Source: Platynereis dumerilii (lineage: Eukaryota > Annelida > Polychaeta > Phyllodocida > Nereididae). Taken from it: a DNA stretch of 64,000 bases. The stretch is taken from assembly GCA_026936325.1 (NCBI GenBank), contig JAPTHN010000010.1, positions 51,705,283 through 51,769,282 of the forward strand, given 5' to 3'. Under the pieces are notes generated by a model. The model did no database searches and had not been told where the DNA came from. It was given only the letters and a program-made list of their open reading frames with translations. A program made the position numbers and the translations under genes. This document shows positions 25,256 to 36,599 of this stretch, in pieces. Position 1 is the first letter of the stretch. The number at the start of each line of letters is the position of its first letter.

Positions 25256-25443
25256 TACTTTTTTTTTCCTGACTGTGAATTAACAACTCGTATTGCAATG
25301 ATTTTTATATAATGAATGTTAATAAAATGTGTTGCCATAGATTTTCATAATGGATGTAAATGATCATTGATCAAGTTCTACTGCTGCAATTGTATGATGA
25401 ATGTGAATTATTAACTTTAATTTGGCCTGCTTTTGAATTTCAG

Positions 25444-28400
25444 ATGAACTGTTAAATGTCAGTTTTCTTAATGCAGCTGGAATAGCTATAAATAGTTTTG
25501 CTGATACAACATCATGCAGGAGAATGAAATGTTCCAACATTGGTTGCAATAATGGATATACATTTTGCACATCAAATCGAACAACTGATATAGATCCTTT
25601 CTATGAGTGTGGATATAAATGTCGATGTGATGCGGACTGTGTGGATTTTGGAGACTGTTGTTTTGACTACTGGCATTTTTGTACTGGTTCTCACTCTCTT
25701 AGATTGAGCAAAGACACACCAGCATTAAGTAAATGGTCTGAGGCCTCCTTACGAAGCTTGCATGATACAAACAATACAATATCTAGTCTTTTAAAATACT
25801 ATATAAGCAGTAATCTCCAGAGCGACAAACAATCAGTAAGAACTTACGCTAGATGTAAAACATTAGCTCCAACATACCAGTGGAACTTTTTCGTTGTAGA
25901 TAATTGTCCAACAGAATTCAGAAATTCAAGCATAATAGAGAAATGCGAAGGGCCCAATTTTCTCACTTTGGAGCCTGTTTTCAAAGATAATGTTGCAATC
26001 TTTCAGAATCGTCACTGCGTTTTGTGTCATGGTTTAAAAATTTCTGAATTTAAGCCAATAACACTCAGCTTCACATGTGGTGGTGATTTGTTGATGCAGC
26101 AAATAATTGATGACGAAATAAAAGTTGGAAATATAATGGAAATGAGGAAATTACTCTTTCAAATGTGTGATTACAATGCAGAGATTACAGGAAGTCATGT
26201 TTTGCATGACACATCTGGACTACAAGAAAGTTGGCTCCTACGGCAGACATGTGCAGTGAGGGAAAACAAATGTGACGGATGTGAAGCGTTGTGCACATCA
26301 TTTACGCTGCCAAGGAATAAAGTTATGAATCCTTTTTACAATGGTTGCAACCTCAAGGTGTTAAAATCAGTGTGCAAATTCCTACCGCCGATAAAAAAAC
26401 TCCCTATCATGCCTTCCTATTCACTGCTATTTGGTATTGACAAAGAAGGTACACAACTGAGAAAATTTTGGGGTCATCACAAGTATCAATATGACACTTA
26501 CTGCTTAGGAAAGTCAGAACTGGACTTCTTTAAGGATGTATGCATTAATTTAGACAATTCAAGGGTCCTGGTTGATAATGAGCAGCTTTATGTTCCATTC
26601 AAAGACAATTCATCAGATTCTTACGGACTGGCTATTGCCCAGCGGAATCCTGAATACTTCAAGAATTACCTCAATGACAGTGACTGTTGGCAAGTTGGAA
26701 GAAAGGTTCCCACAATGAAAATAAATGGAAATACTATCTCTGAGTTACAAAACAAATTTTGCCCATTTCCTTTGAATACTTCTGAAAACTTCCTGCAAGT
26801 GTACAATTTTATATTGGAAGAATATTCATTCTCAAAAATAAACAGTTCTGCAGAATATCTTATATTTAACACTGACGACAAGCACTGTGAAGGACCTGAT
26901 GAAATGGTTATGGCAGACGCCAACATCTTTAATTTTTCTGGTGACTATTTCTTAGGCTCGAATGTTGGGAAAGACAAGTTAATGACAATGTTGAATCAAT
27001 CTGTTATTATGGTTCATCTGAAGAAAGAAATACCATCACAGAAGACTGTCTGGTCAGTTTTTGCATTTTTCTGCAAAAGAAATCCAGCCGCAAGTTACCT
27101 GGGAATTGTCACAGTGGTCTGCAACACCATTTCCATTACATTTCTTTTCACGATAGTCTGCCTGTATGTCATGCTTAAATCTCTTCGTCAAAAAATGGTC
27201 CCCTCGGTTCCTCATCTTGCTGCAGCACTATTCTGGGCTCAACTTCTCTTCCAGGTAAACCACACGTGATATATAGGCCGTGATAGTGGAACTCTCCTTT
27301 TTCCAGCTCTCCTGTGTTGATGAGCAGAATAAAACTATTTCCGGGAACAAGCTGCCATTTTGTACCATTGCTGAGTCAGTGGAGCTGGCATTCCAGGCCC
27401 CAGGGCACTTTTAATCCATTGAAAACATTACGGATTTGCATTGCCGAGTCTTAAATGGAATGTTTAGCATAGATTGCCACCATATTCCAGTACTGTCAGG
27501 CTGATTAGACTTTGTTACGGACCTTAGAAACCCCGGCTCCATTGTAAATTCCCAGGCTGATGTTTCCGGAAATAGTTTTATTCTGCTCGTCAACACAGGA
27601 GAGCTGGAAAAAGGAGAGTTCCACTAACGCCCGCTATTATATTGAAAAGGATGCATGTTTCCAATTTTGTACTTTTCCTGATGGCAATACACACATACAT
27701 GCTGTTATACTTGCACCCTTGGACAGTCACGTGTACAGATTCACGGACTTTTGTGCATAAAATAGCACGGATAAACTGAGTGTATGAGCTTTTTTAAACA
27801 TTTTTTATTTCGTTAAAATTTCTTACTCCCCCTTGGACAATAATGGACATTGTCCAAAATTAGTACCCCCCTTGAAACATGTGTGAAAAGTTACTGCCCC
27901 CTTGGGCAAACTCCCACCTCCCTCAGTCATAAATTCTGAACGGTCCCTTACAATGACTGACAACAAATTTGTTAAAAACAATAACATACTTGTTTGCAAA
28001 ACATTGAGACTCTTCTTGTGAGGCGTAGCACTTGGCTTAGACAAAAGTAGTTTGTTGTGGTTGTACACAAACTGTTACATTGCCTGGCAGTTTCAGATTC
28101 CTTTGTCGTAAACCGTGATGTCAAACTTTAAACTGATTGTCACAGGTTGAAGATTAGACCAATCACAATCACAGATACCCGAATATGTTTAACTGCAAAA
28201 CGACATTTTCAAAAAACCCACTGCTATGAAAACGATAATAATTATTTGGGATCAAGAAGGGATGACGGGTAGCCTCGGTCGTGGCAATTTTTCTTCCTTG
28301 CCCCTTCTCAACCCCCCCCCCCTACGTTGGCCAAGCTACTGTATGCAATGTACATACAGAAATTGTTATTGTATGCACACTTCCTTTGTTCGTTTATTGC

Positions 28401-29056
28401 TTTTTCAGATAAGCCACCTTCCAACTTTCACTTCCTGGCCCAGAATGTGTCGCACTATTGGGGTTCTGCAGCATTACTTCTGGCTGACGTGTTTTTTGAT
28501 CATGACATTCGTTTCGACAGAATTCTTTTACAGGTTTTCAAACATCGGCCAGAAATGGTACATGAAAACAAGCAAGATTACATTCCGCAGTCTCAGCTAT
28601 TGCTGGATACTTGGTCTTCTGTTAATGACAATCCCTATCTGTCTGGATAACTTGACAAACTTATCTGTTAATTATGGATCAAGCAGTGGCATATGTTTCA
28701 TCGAGCCAAGACTGTATCTGATTGGCTTCTTCATTGGTCCTTCAATATTCCTCTTCTTCATTAATACTGTATGCTTTATCATGACTGTTGTGAACATTTA
28801 TCAAGTACTCCCAAATAGCTTAGAAATTGCCGCTGCCTCAGACCGCAACATGGTGATGGTATTTGCCAAAATTGGAGCACTGATGGGAGTGGCTTGGCTA
28901 TTTGCCCTTGTGCCCTACATCACAGGTATTGAGGAATTCTGGTATGTTTTTGTTGTGATGAATGGACTGCAGGGTCTGCACATATTTCTGTCATCTGGTA
29001 TTATAGGTCATTTCAGGAAAATGGCATCTCAAAACCAAGAAGAAACAGTAAGTTAG
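25444..29056 (+). CDS. Somatomedin-B-like, Methuselah-like class B GPCR (two exons seen; 5' exon missing)
   Basis: Exon A 25444-27254 and exon B 28409-29056 join in phase 0 (TTCCAG|gtaaac ... ttttcag|ATAAGC). Exon A follows an acceptor (gaatttcag) and is open upstream of the first ATG (25524), so the true start and signal peptide lie on an unseen exon joined in phase 1. Counting from 25524 the product is 792 residues. Order: a Cys-rich somatomedin-B-like module (CRCDADCVDFGDCCFDYWHFC; residues ~3-53); a long Cys-rich ectodomain with many N-glycosylation sites and the family motif NRHCVLCHG; TM1 (~525-551) and TM2 (~564-577) in exon A; TM3-TM7 in exon B. Conserved cysteines precede TM3 (PRMCRTIG) and lie before TM5 (GICFIEP). 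No GPS cleavage motif is visible, so it is Methuselah-like rather than an adhesion receptor. It is probably a plasma-membrane peptide or hormone receptor; the ligand is unknown. Confidence 0.9.
27286..27624. mobile_element. 339-bp TIR element inside the receptor intron
   Basis: Inverted repeats of about 60 bp (GTGGAACTCTCCTTTTTCCA at the left tip, its complement at the right) are flanked by TA on both sides. It has no coding capacity. It lies 32 bp downstream of the exon A donor, so the intron tolerates a strong hairpin very near its 5' splice site. The TA duplication suggests a Tc1/mariner-type non-autonomous element. Confidence 0.85.
27627..28408 (+). other. Remainder of receptor intron
   Basis: The intron has C-rich runs (around 27830-27920 and 28309-28321) and a polypyrimidine tract ending ATTGCTTTTTCAG at 28396-28408 that defines the exon B acceptor. 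An upstream in-frame extension of exon B back to 28226 is open but reads low-complexity proline from the C run, so it is intronic. Confidence 0.75.
29048..29053 (+). promoter_or_regulatory. Possible 5' splice site in the receptor C-tail
   Basis: GTAAGT directly follows AAGAAACA, four codons after the ATGGCATCTCAAAAC stretch and two codons before the TAG stop. A strong donor consensus here would let the receptor's cytoplasmic tail be replaced by a downstream exon instead of ending at 29056. No downstream exon was identified. Confidence 0.35.
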
Positions 29057-29121
29057 AACACATGGAACTGCAACAATTTCCAGGAGCATTCGAGAGACTA
29101 GGTTTTAGGTACAATACAAGG

Positions 29122-29127
29122 AATAAA
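29122..29127 (+). terminator. Candidate polyadenylation signal for the receptor gene
   Basis: AATAAA lies 66 bp after the stop codon. Another AATAAA followed by an A run occurs at about 30053 and could serve a longer 3' UTR. Which is used cannot be told from sequence. Confidence 0.35.
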
Positions 29128-29129
29128 TG

Positions 29130-31673
29130 CAAGCACATTTTTTAAAGAGAAGAAGTGAGGCTGACGTTGTCAGGGACATAATCGAAAACTCTGCAAGGAA
29201 GCTGATGTGCAGCTTTTTAAGTCATGAGAGAAACAGATCCTAAATATTTAAATTGAGATGCTGATGAGTGTTGATGCATGGAATAATGTTTAAAAATTTG
29301 ACTTTTCATAATAATTTCCCAAGAATGTTCTATATACATGTACTTGTATTCTTGCAACTTTGATTATATCCTATATATCCTATATATATATATATTTGTG
29401 GAAGAATCTCATCTGACCCAAAGGCTTTTTCCTGTCAACCAATAACAACGTGAATCTCACCTTCGAAACAGCTCTTTGATTGGATGTAGTTCATGATCTA
29501 TGGGGTGCCTTGGCAAGGCTATAGGGTGCCTCTGCGATGCTAGTTTTGCATTGAAGCAATGGAGCTTCACCGAAGCTCCTTCACAACTTACAGACACATT
29601 TCTGTTCCTCATTGGGGGCTGCTATGGCACCAATTACTAGCGATTCGGCATGGAAAACGAGTGCCTCGTCGTCCTACGTAGGATCTAGTCACGATGATGT
29701 ATAACCTCTAATTGGTTATATAATTGTCCAAAATTGGCTTAAATTGATGAAATAGCACCACCAGGAATGCCGGCACCCTTGTAAATGCAAACCCACTGTC
29801 ATGAGAACTAAGGATGACTGCCATTTGTGTTATTATTGCACATTTTTTGACAATTATTGAAAATATCTAAACAATGATTGTAAATTTTGCAAAGTAGATT
29901 GTACGATTGATACCAGAGGAGCTTCACAGTTTTGTGTGCATGTAATCGCAGTTCTTACTTAATGAATATGGGTCTTTTTATGAATCTGTGTGCAGTGTAA
30001 GTTTTGATATTTGTCTTTCTTAAACTGACAGAGGATGCCTTTTGAAATTTGTAATAAAAAAAAAGGCTGTTAAACATTTCACACAGCTTGTGAAATCAAA
30101 TATTGGTTTTAAAAGGATTACTGACTCACGTCAGTGGTTCCGCATTTTAGTTTCAGTTATCTGATTCGTACATTAATATTTGAACAGTTGTAAACTTTCC
30201 ATTGCCAAAATTAAATTTTGTGAACTGCATACATGGTTCTGTGAGCAAAACAATAACAATGCTCTTAATTGCCTATTATACAAAAATTACATTGTGTTTC
30301 TTAATTTGCTAGTTTGTCATTTTAAACGAATCATCATTGCATTTATACGGAAAAATTAAAAGGTTTTCATATTTTAAAAGCAAGTGGGGAATTTACTTTA
30401 GATAGATAGTGAAAATCCGCAAGTCTTTTATTATATTTTTTGATGGTTCTAAGTCTAGATCGATTTTTTTGGTCAGTGGTCATGGAATAAAAACAATTTA
30501 TCACATCATGTGAGAAACCACAGCAGCCACACATTCCAGGACAAGGCATGCAAAATTGCAAATCCACCAATGGTGTGGTCAAGATGATGAATATGACGAC
30601 TTAATCACATGATTAAGTCTTCATGCTGTAATTCATCCTGGCTGATCCAGTGATCCTGTCAAGCGTTTTGTGTCTGTTTCAACCTCTTCCTCTGTTTTTC
30701 TTCTTTCTTCATGGTCACACAACCTATTGCTGTGGCAATCACACTTCAAGTGTGGACTCTGTTGACCTGAGGTGCCAAACAGGTGATTATAACAAACATT
30801 CAATGCCAAACAATGCTAAACAAGATAATCCAGCCTGCTATTTTGTAACAGGGCCTCTTGAAACACCATCAGAACATAAGAATATGTGTCAGAGACATGC
30901 ACTTTTTGCCAAAGAATATCTTAATTGGACATTTTAACATCTATTTATCGACATGGGACTATCTACTTACTAAATCTCCATTGCAAGGGATATACCTGAA
31001 GAGGGCAAATTAAACATATTGCCCTGTAGATGATAAAATGCAAGGTAAGAGATTGAAATTCTCACAAAACCATGTCAACACAGAAAACTGCCAATTCACC
31101 TGGCAATTTTGAAACCCTTTAATTCAGTATCAAAGAAATCTGAAGTGTACATTTGCATAGATATAGCCAACATTGGCCACATAGACAGTTCTGAATGGTG
31201 TTATGTTGCTGACAACAATTAGATTTATAGTAATTTGACTTTTTTTTGGACATGTGCTTTTCTCAAGACATTGTTATGATCAAACAGGAAGTGGAACAAC
31301 AGTGCCACCTTACCTACACATGCTTCTTCTTTGAGCCTTTTTAGTTGAATCCCACACTTGGCAAGAAATCTAAAATCCATGAGATATTCATGAAACTCTG
31401 CCAAAATGTTCTTCAAAAAGAAAGCTTTCCAATGTAAAAAAAAATAAGCGGGCTATACGACATAATTTTCGAAATGTGATATTTTCAAAATCTAATGTCA
31501 TTTAAAAAACATACAGTAAAATATTAAAAAAGTGTGGGATTTATAACGAAGAGCAGCGTCACTTGAACAATATCCAAGAGATATATATGAAAAATTTAAG
31601 GAATATAGCTAAAAATACACTTTATTGAAAAACAAGTCTTAAAGGGGGGTAACCAATGTTTTTTGAGAGTTAT
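29130..31673. other. Unannotated region downstream of the receptor
   Basis: No recognised gene. A plus frame at 30650-30937 is open for 95 codons, starts without ATG, and has a hydrophobic start (PLPLFFFFLHG) followed by five spaced cysteines. It could be an exon of a small secreted protein but matches no family I know. Short AT dinucleotide runs lie at 29380-29394. Confidence 0.35.
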
Positions 31674-31838
31674 ATAATAAAACCCCATGACAGTGTAGTT
31701 CACAGTTATGAACATCTAGAGTGTCAGGTCTGCTGTGAATTAACACGAGTCCGGAGGACGAGTGTTATTCAGAAGGCAGACCTGACACGAGTTATGTTCA
31801 TAGCTGTAAACTACACTGTTATGGGGTTTTATTTATAT
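31674..31838. mobile_element. 165-bp near-perfect palindromic element
   Basis: ATAATAAAACCCCATGACAG at the left pairs with CTGTTATGGGGTTTTATTTAT at the right. The arms continue through TGTAGTTCACAGTTATGAAC and GTGTCAGGTCTGC to a centre near GAGTCCGGAGGACGAG. The result is an almost uninterrupted hairpin of about 80 bp per arm. There is no coding capacity and no clear target duplication. Confidence 0.82.
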
Positions 31839-31839
31839 C

Positions 31840-33156
31840 CCGTAATGACTTTATCAGTAGTTTTTATTCAATTTTAGTCTGATAACTTCAAATAAACAAT
31901 CACTGCCCATTGTTTGAATAACAACTTCGGATTATTTATTTCATTGAGTTCACAAGGATGAACTCAATGGTGTGAACTCAATGGTTTTTTCATGGTGTTC
32001 ACTCGCAATCGCAGGATATCGTCGTGTACAATATGAGAAAATTATGAAAAACAGTTCAACAAAAATAAGTCCCCCTTAAAATAAACTCAAAGATTCCTTC
32101 TCTTGTTAGTTTAATTCTATAAAAAATAGAAAATTATGCATAGCTGTTAAAGATGATTTCATACATTCAGTCTGAATTATTTTTTCTCTGAGACAAGTAT
32201 TCTATAGGCTGTATAGGGAAGAGTGGCATAAAAAAAGAGACATCCTCCATGGAATAACATATCTTGAAAAATATTCAGGCTCATTGTAAACAATAATGAA
32301 ACAATCTGTTACTATCAAGTACAAGCAGTAGTAATAGCATGTTTAGCAGAAGAGAGACAATATCTGCAGTATGCAAATTACACACAGGGTGTAAGAACCT
32401 TTTCACTGCCACAAAAGCAGGTTATGACTGCACTAGTGCACCTGCATGTTCGCCAACACTTTATGTCAAAGACATTCATAACTAGTGTAAAAATGCACAT
32501 ATATCAAGATACCAGTAAAAGTTTTTGTCTACTTAAATTAATAGACTAAAAGCCTACGACCAACTGCACTTTTCTCTGAAGCTTGAATGCCATTTTGCGA
32601 ATTTTGGATTAAAATCTGCCTGGATTCAATAATTGACGTCTTTATAGAAAGAATGTGCCAATTATGGCTTGAACAAGCATTTCGAAATCATTTTAGTAAA
32701 GCTCTTGTATGCTTGTCCATCTGATGGACATTGTCAATTTGAAAATGTTTGGAGACAATGCATATAAATCAGGAAGGGAAAATCTTTAACAGACCCGTTT
32801 CTTGGAAAACAGCAATGAAGTTTGCATAATTGTGAAAATTTAAGAAAATTATGTTTGTCTTTCTGGCCAGGAGTGATATTTGACATTTTGGATGTATTTT
32901 GAAAATATCTGGAAATTTGTCTCATTTTTTAAAAATCTAGCAAATTCATGTGTAGATAATCAATTTAGAATGATTTCAACATGATTGTCATATCGGACAC
33001 TATGTTGAGATCACTTCTATGTCGAGTAATTTCATCAGGCCATTTCTGGTTACATTCACTGCGAATAGTGTATGCACTGATGAATTTGTTCAATAAAAAC
33101 AATAGAAGAAAGACGACAGTACTAATTTGCAGGAGAACTAAACAATAATGTTGCAA
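31840..33156. other. Unannotated region with duplicate block 32535-32775
   Basis: Nothing recognisable except the block at 32535-32775 that is similar to 17460-17720 (part of the scrambled fourth copy of the left-hand segmental duplication) and a short self-complementary GCACTAGTGC near 32430. Confidence 0.5.
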
Positions 33157-33164
33157 GTTTGAGG

Positions 33165-33437
33165 CAGGGGTGCCGGAAGGAATCGCGGGCAGCAGGGGCG
33201 GTCAGCTAAAAAAGGGCAAATCATATTTGCGCCAATTTCGCGTGACAAAATTTAAATAGAGAGGCGCTAATAATTTTGAAAATATACTTACTAATTTGTG
33301 CCTAAACTAGTAAAATAAGGTTTTATAATGTTTTTTTCTTAAAGATCTAAAGGGCACCCTTGCCCCCCCTGCCCCCCTTGGAAAAGGGCAGGAGGGGCAA
33401 TTGCCCCCCCCCTGCCCCCCCTCTTCCGGCACCCCTG
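33165..33437. mobile_element. 273-bp hAT-type element with perfect 8-bp TSD
   Basis: The tips CAGGGGTGCCGGAAG and CTTCCGGCACCCCTG form perfect 15-bp TIRs, flanked by the perfect 8-bp duplication GTTTGAGG (33157-33164 and 33438-33445). The right half holds long C runs broken by TGC. The 8-bp TSD with a CAGGG tip is diagnostic of hAT-type non-autonomous elements. No coding sequence. Confidence 0.92.
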
Positions 33438-33491
33438 GTTTGAGGCATCCCTCTCACCATTTAACCTACAAAATGCTTCTAAAAGAGCTTA

Positions 33492-33876
33492 TAGTTTGTC
33501 ACGTCAAGCAGAGGACAGACGTTTTGCCTGATATCTTGACAACCAGAAGTCCTACAGAAGAAATGCACCTACCTATGTGTAGCTTAGCTCTGTTGTAATA
33601 TGAATATCACATTTTCACAAAGTTTTGATGCCGTTTTTGTCCGATATTTGACAATTCATGGAAATGGCAGTCAAATTTCGCAAATTGTTGACTTTGCAAT
33701 GCTGCCAATCTGACAAACAATGGGTGGTGACGTCACAAAAGTGCACTGCAGCGCCACCCCCAGACTTAGTTCAAGTCAAATTTGGTACTGGATAACCTCC
33801 AATCTCATTTTGTTGATTTTTATGGCCAGCACAAAAAGGGCTAAATTTCTGTCTCAATGCTTGACGTGACAAACTG
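33492..33876. mobile_element. 385-bp TIR element flanked by TA
   Basis: An 18-bp perfect inverted repeat AGTTTGTCACGTCAAGCA occurs at 33493-33510 and, in complement, at 33858-33875. It is preceded by T on the left and C on the right tip, with TA flanks. Interior non-coding. Tc1/mariner-type non-autonomous element. Confidence 0.8.
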
Positions 33877-34086
33877 TAGACAAATTAATAACTCAATATG
33901 ATTTGGATTAATGAAGATCCAAGCTCCACAAAAGAATTGCTCAAGAGCAAAACAAATTGATGATAAGAAGCAATCTCGGTGGAATAAAACATTAGGACTA
34001 GTTGTTTATTCAATGAAGCGACCCCCTCCCAACAAGTCTAGACAAAGACGACTTCTGGCTGTTGACTATGTGAAAGTGTCCTTCTA

Positions 34087-34368
34087 CCAGGCTACAGCAG
34101 CCTGCTTTAGTTGCGAGCTTCAGCGAGCAGGCTACAACATTTCACTGGAGGTGCTTCCAATCAGGTCCTCGCTCACATGCATTTTTGAAGCAACCCAGCT
34201 CAGTTCTGCTGTGTTCTGCTGAGCGCGGACCTGACAGGCAGCAGCGCGGACTTTAGGGGGAGCAGTCCTAATGACCTACATTCCAATTCGATACCCAATT
34301 CGACTTGAATTTCGTCAGTCTGCAGCCTCGCTCGCTCGCCTGCTTGAATGGCAGACTGTACTCAGTCA
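34087..34368. mobile_element. 282-bp insertion with 9-bp direct repeats
   Basis: GTCCTTCTA is present on both sides (34078-34086 and 34369-34377), whereas the paralogous site in copy 3 (19643 region) has it once, followed directly by CATTTTG. This defines a clean insertion. The interior is relatively GC-rich, with partly inverted GCAGCCTGC / GCAGGCGAGC motifs but no clean TIR and no tRNA-like promoter boxes that I can see. A 9-bp duplication would fit Mutator-like or Merlin-type elements, or a SINE; the class is unresolved. Confidence 0.75.
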
Positions 34369-35154
34369 GTCCTTCTAAATTTTGTATTAGACAAACCATC
34401 TGCTTGAAAGAGAAAAAATCTTGTTGAAATAGAACAAGCAAGTCAGGCATGAATAGAATATTTTATTTTACTTTTAATTTGAATTAAGCCCGTGAGACAG
34501 TCATAATATCTCAATGAGAAATAGGCAAAACATGACTTGTCTGACACAAGTGGTAAACATAAAGCTAAGCAGAAGTTCAACTGTGGCCATGTGAAGGAGA
34601 TGCAGCCTTTTCCTGTAATCCTTTTGTACTTGTGTTCCATTTTCTGCATCAAACTGATTGTTTTTTTTCTGCCATTCTGAAATGGAACTTTTACCCTATC
34701 TTGCAACTGTTGATTGAATTCTTTTCTGCATCACATTATTTGGATTGATAATATAAATAATTATTTGCGTCTATGATATGTTCAAAAACCCCACAATAAA
34801 GGTAAGAATAAAACAAAATTAGTAAAAATGAAAGCAGAAAAACATGAGACATCTGCCGTAAAGAGCTAAAATTAACAGAATTTACAGAAAGCATGCTTTG
34901 GATGAATTTTAACTTCAGGAGATTTGGTATTCAAGATCAGAATTTTCAACAGCACCTTGTGCTCTTCCTCAGTGGTGTTGTTGTGAAAAATTCTACTCTT
35001 GAATATACTGCATTTCTTGAATGAAAAATTCATCCCAAACAGCAATCCGGAGATCGAGAATCTATATTTTTTTAAACCTGTTGTTGTCAACAGAGCTAGG
35101 GGGATAGATTCATCCCATACAGCAGTTTAGAGAAAAGCCAGTCGTTATCCACTA

Positions 35155-36074
35155 CAGGGTGGTCAAAAAAAAACTTTACAGTTGATATTTCATTTTCCAG
35201 GCTGCCATGATTGAGTCAGTGCCAGGGTACAAGCCAAGTATACAAGCCAAGTATACTAGATCTTTGGAAAATTTGTTGCTGATTAAGATAGGTCATTACT
35301 TTTTTGATAGTAGACAAAATGGAAGCCAGGAATGCTCATGCATTTTCACTACTCTGGGTTGATCATGACCGATCAGCAATTTGGAAGCAACTGAGCTTCA
35401 CAAGACAAATAAATATGACCTAAAATGAAAAAGAAAATACAGAGGCACAATTAAGCGCAAGCCAGAAGGTGCTAGACCAAGTTCAGCCTCCACTATGGCC
35501 ATTATAAGATTTAAAAACAAAACCATCTGAAGGTTGACGATCAGGGTGTTAAAAATCTCGGGAAAAGTACATATTAACATCTTGAAAGAACATCTGAAGC
35601 ACTGGATAGATAAGACATACAATGCTACAGATAATTTGATCTTCAAACAAGATGGGGTATCCGTCATTCTCCCATGGAAAGCCCAGAACTGGATCAAGGT
35701 TTGTTCTGCCAAGTTTCTCAGCAGGACAATAGGGCCCCTATTATCACAAGATCTTAATCAATGTGATTATTCTGGGTTGGCAAATTTAGAGGCAGATCCC
35801 TGCAAGACACCACAGACTTTAGTTGCCAAATGAAGGCTTCCGTTAAGTTTTTATGGGAAAAACGCACACAAAGTTACATTGTTGACACCTCTGCATCATT
35901 TAGGCCCACGGTAGAAAAGTCATCAGTCCAAAAGGACCTACAAATGAATGAATTATCTCTAGAAAGGTTGTTCTTAGCTATACAAGTTGTTTTGCTTTGA
36001 AAAATAAGTAATTGTTACAATGAGCGTTACCCAAAAAATAATTCATAAGTGTAAAGTTTTTTTTGACCACCCTG
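35155..36074 (+). mobile_element. Degenerate mariner/IS630-family transposon with transposase remnant
   Basis: TIRs CAGGGTGGTCAAAAAAAAAC and complement are flanked by TA. Within it, a plus frame at 35534-35833 reads as the DDE core of a mariner-like transposase: ILKEHLKHWIDKTYNATDN, then IFKQDGVS (catalytic Asp of the QDG motif) and LLSQDLNQCDYSGLANLEA, a decayed form of the SPDLNPxDY motif with the third acidic position. The N-terminal helix-turn-helix part (35218-35500) is too decayed to read continuously. At 920 bp it is shorter than an intact mariner, and several frame breaks make it inactive. Confidence 0.85.
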
Positions 36075-36599
36075 TAGGTGGATAGAAGTAGGAAGAATTA
36101 GAAAATAAGCTTCATGTTTCATTGAGAAGGCAAATTCAGAATAGTAAGACCTTCCAAGATTTCCAAGTCTCACACGGTGCCAGTGTGCCTGCAATCTCAC
36201 CATGTGCCCCACTCTCACCCACGATATATTGCACCTTGTTTGGTCTGCATATATTGGATGTTTCTGTTGGTGCTAAGGGTCTTGGCCTTGATCAATAGAG
36301 GCTTTTTGGCATTCAAATATTCAGTGTTCCTTCACTGATCCAATACATGAGACTTGTTGATGCATGAGAGAATAAGTAACTGAAATATTATACATTCTTG
36401 CTCCACATCATTATATAGTAGTATAGGAAAAACTAGCTATTTGGCAAATGGTGTGGAATATGCATTGTATTCCATGTTTCACGTTTGCTGTCTCTTCCTT
36501 TCTATCCTTTCATTATGTGGTGTATGTGATCATACCATAGTGATGATGGGAACTCTTTGATTAGTAACACAGCAAAATGGTAGATGGTGTTTTTGAGGT

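Larger units (their letters stand above)
34004..36590. repeat. Copy 4 of the left-hand segmental duplication, scrambled
   Basis: Two blocks match copies 1-3 in the same order and orientation: 34004-34450 (AAGTCTAGACAAAGACGACTT, then ATTTTGTATTAGACAAACC) and 36215-36590 (GGTGCTAAGGGTCTTGG, ATTCAAATATTC). The first is interrupted by an element at 34087-34368. The second is separated from it by unrelated sequence and a mariner copy. It shares with copies 1 and 2, but not copy 3, the short GCTAAGGG form near 36274. It is the most diverged copy. Confidence 0.75.

Noticed and set aside
28226-28408. In-frame extension of the second receptor exon upstream
   Set aside because: It reads a proline run from a C homopolymer and lies before a clear polypyrimidine tract and AG acceptor, so it is intron.
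30634-30662. CTGGCTGATCCAGTGATCCTGTC looked like the start of 18S rRNA
   Set aside because: Only a loose resemblance to the conserved CTGGTTGATCCTGCC start; the following sequence is unrelated to rRNA.
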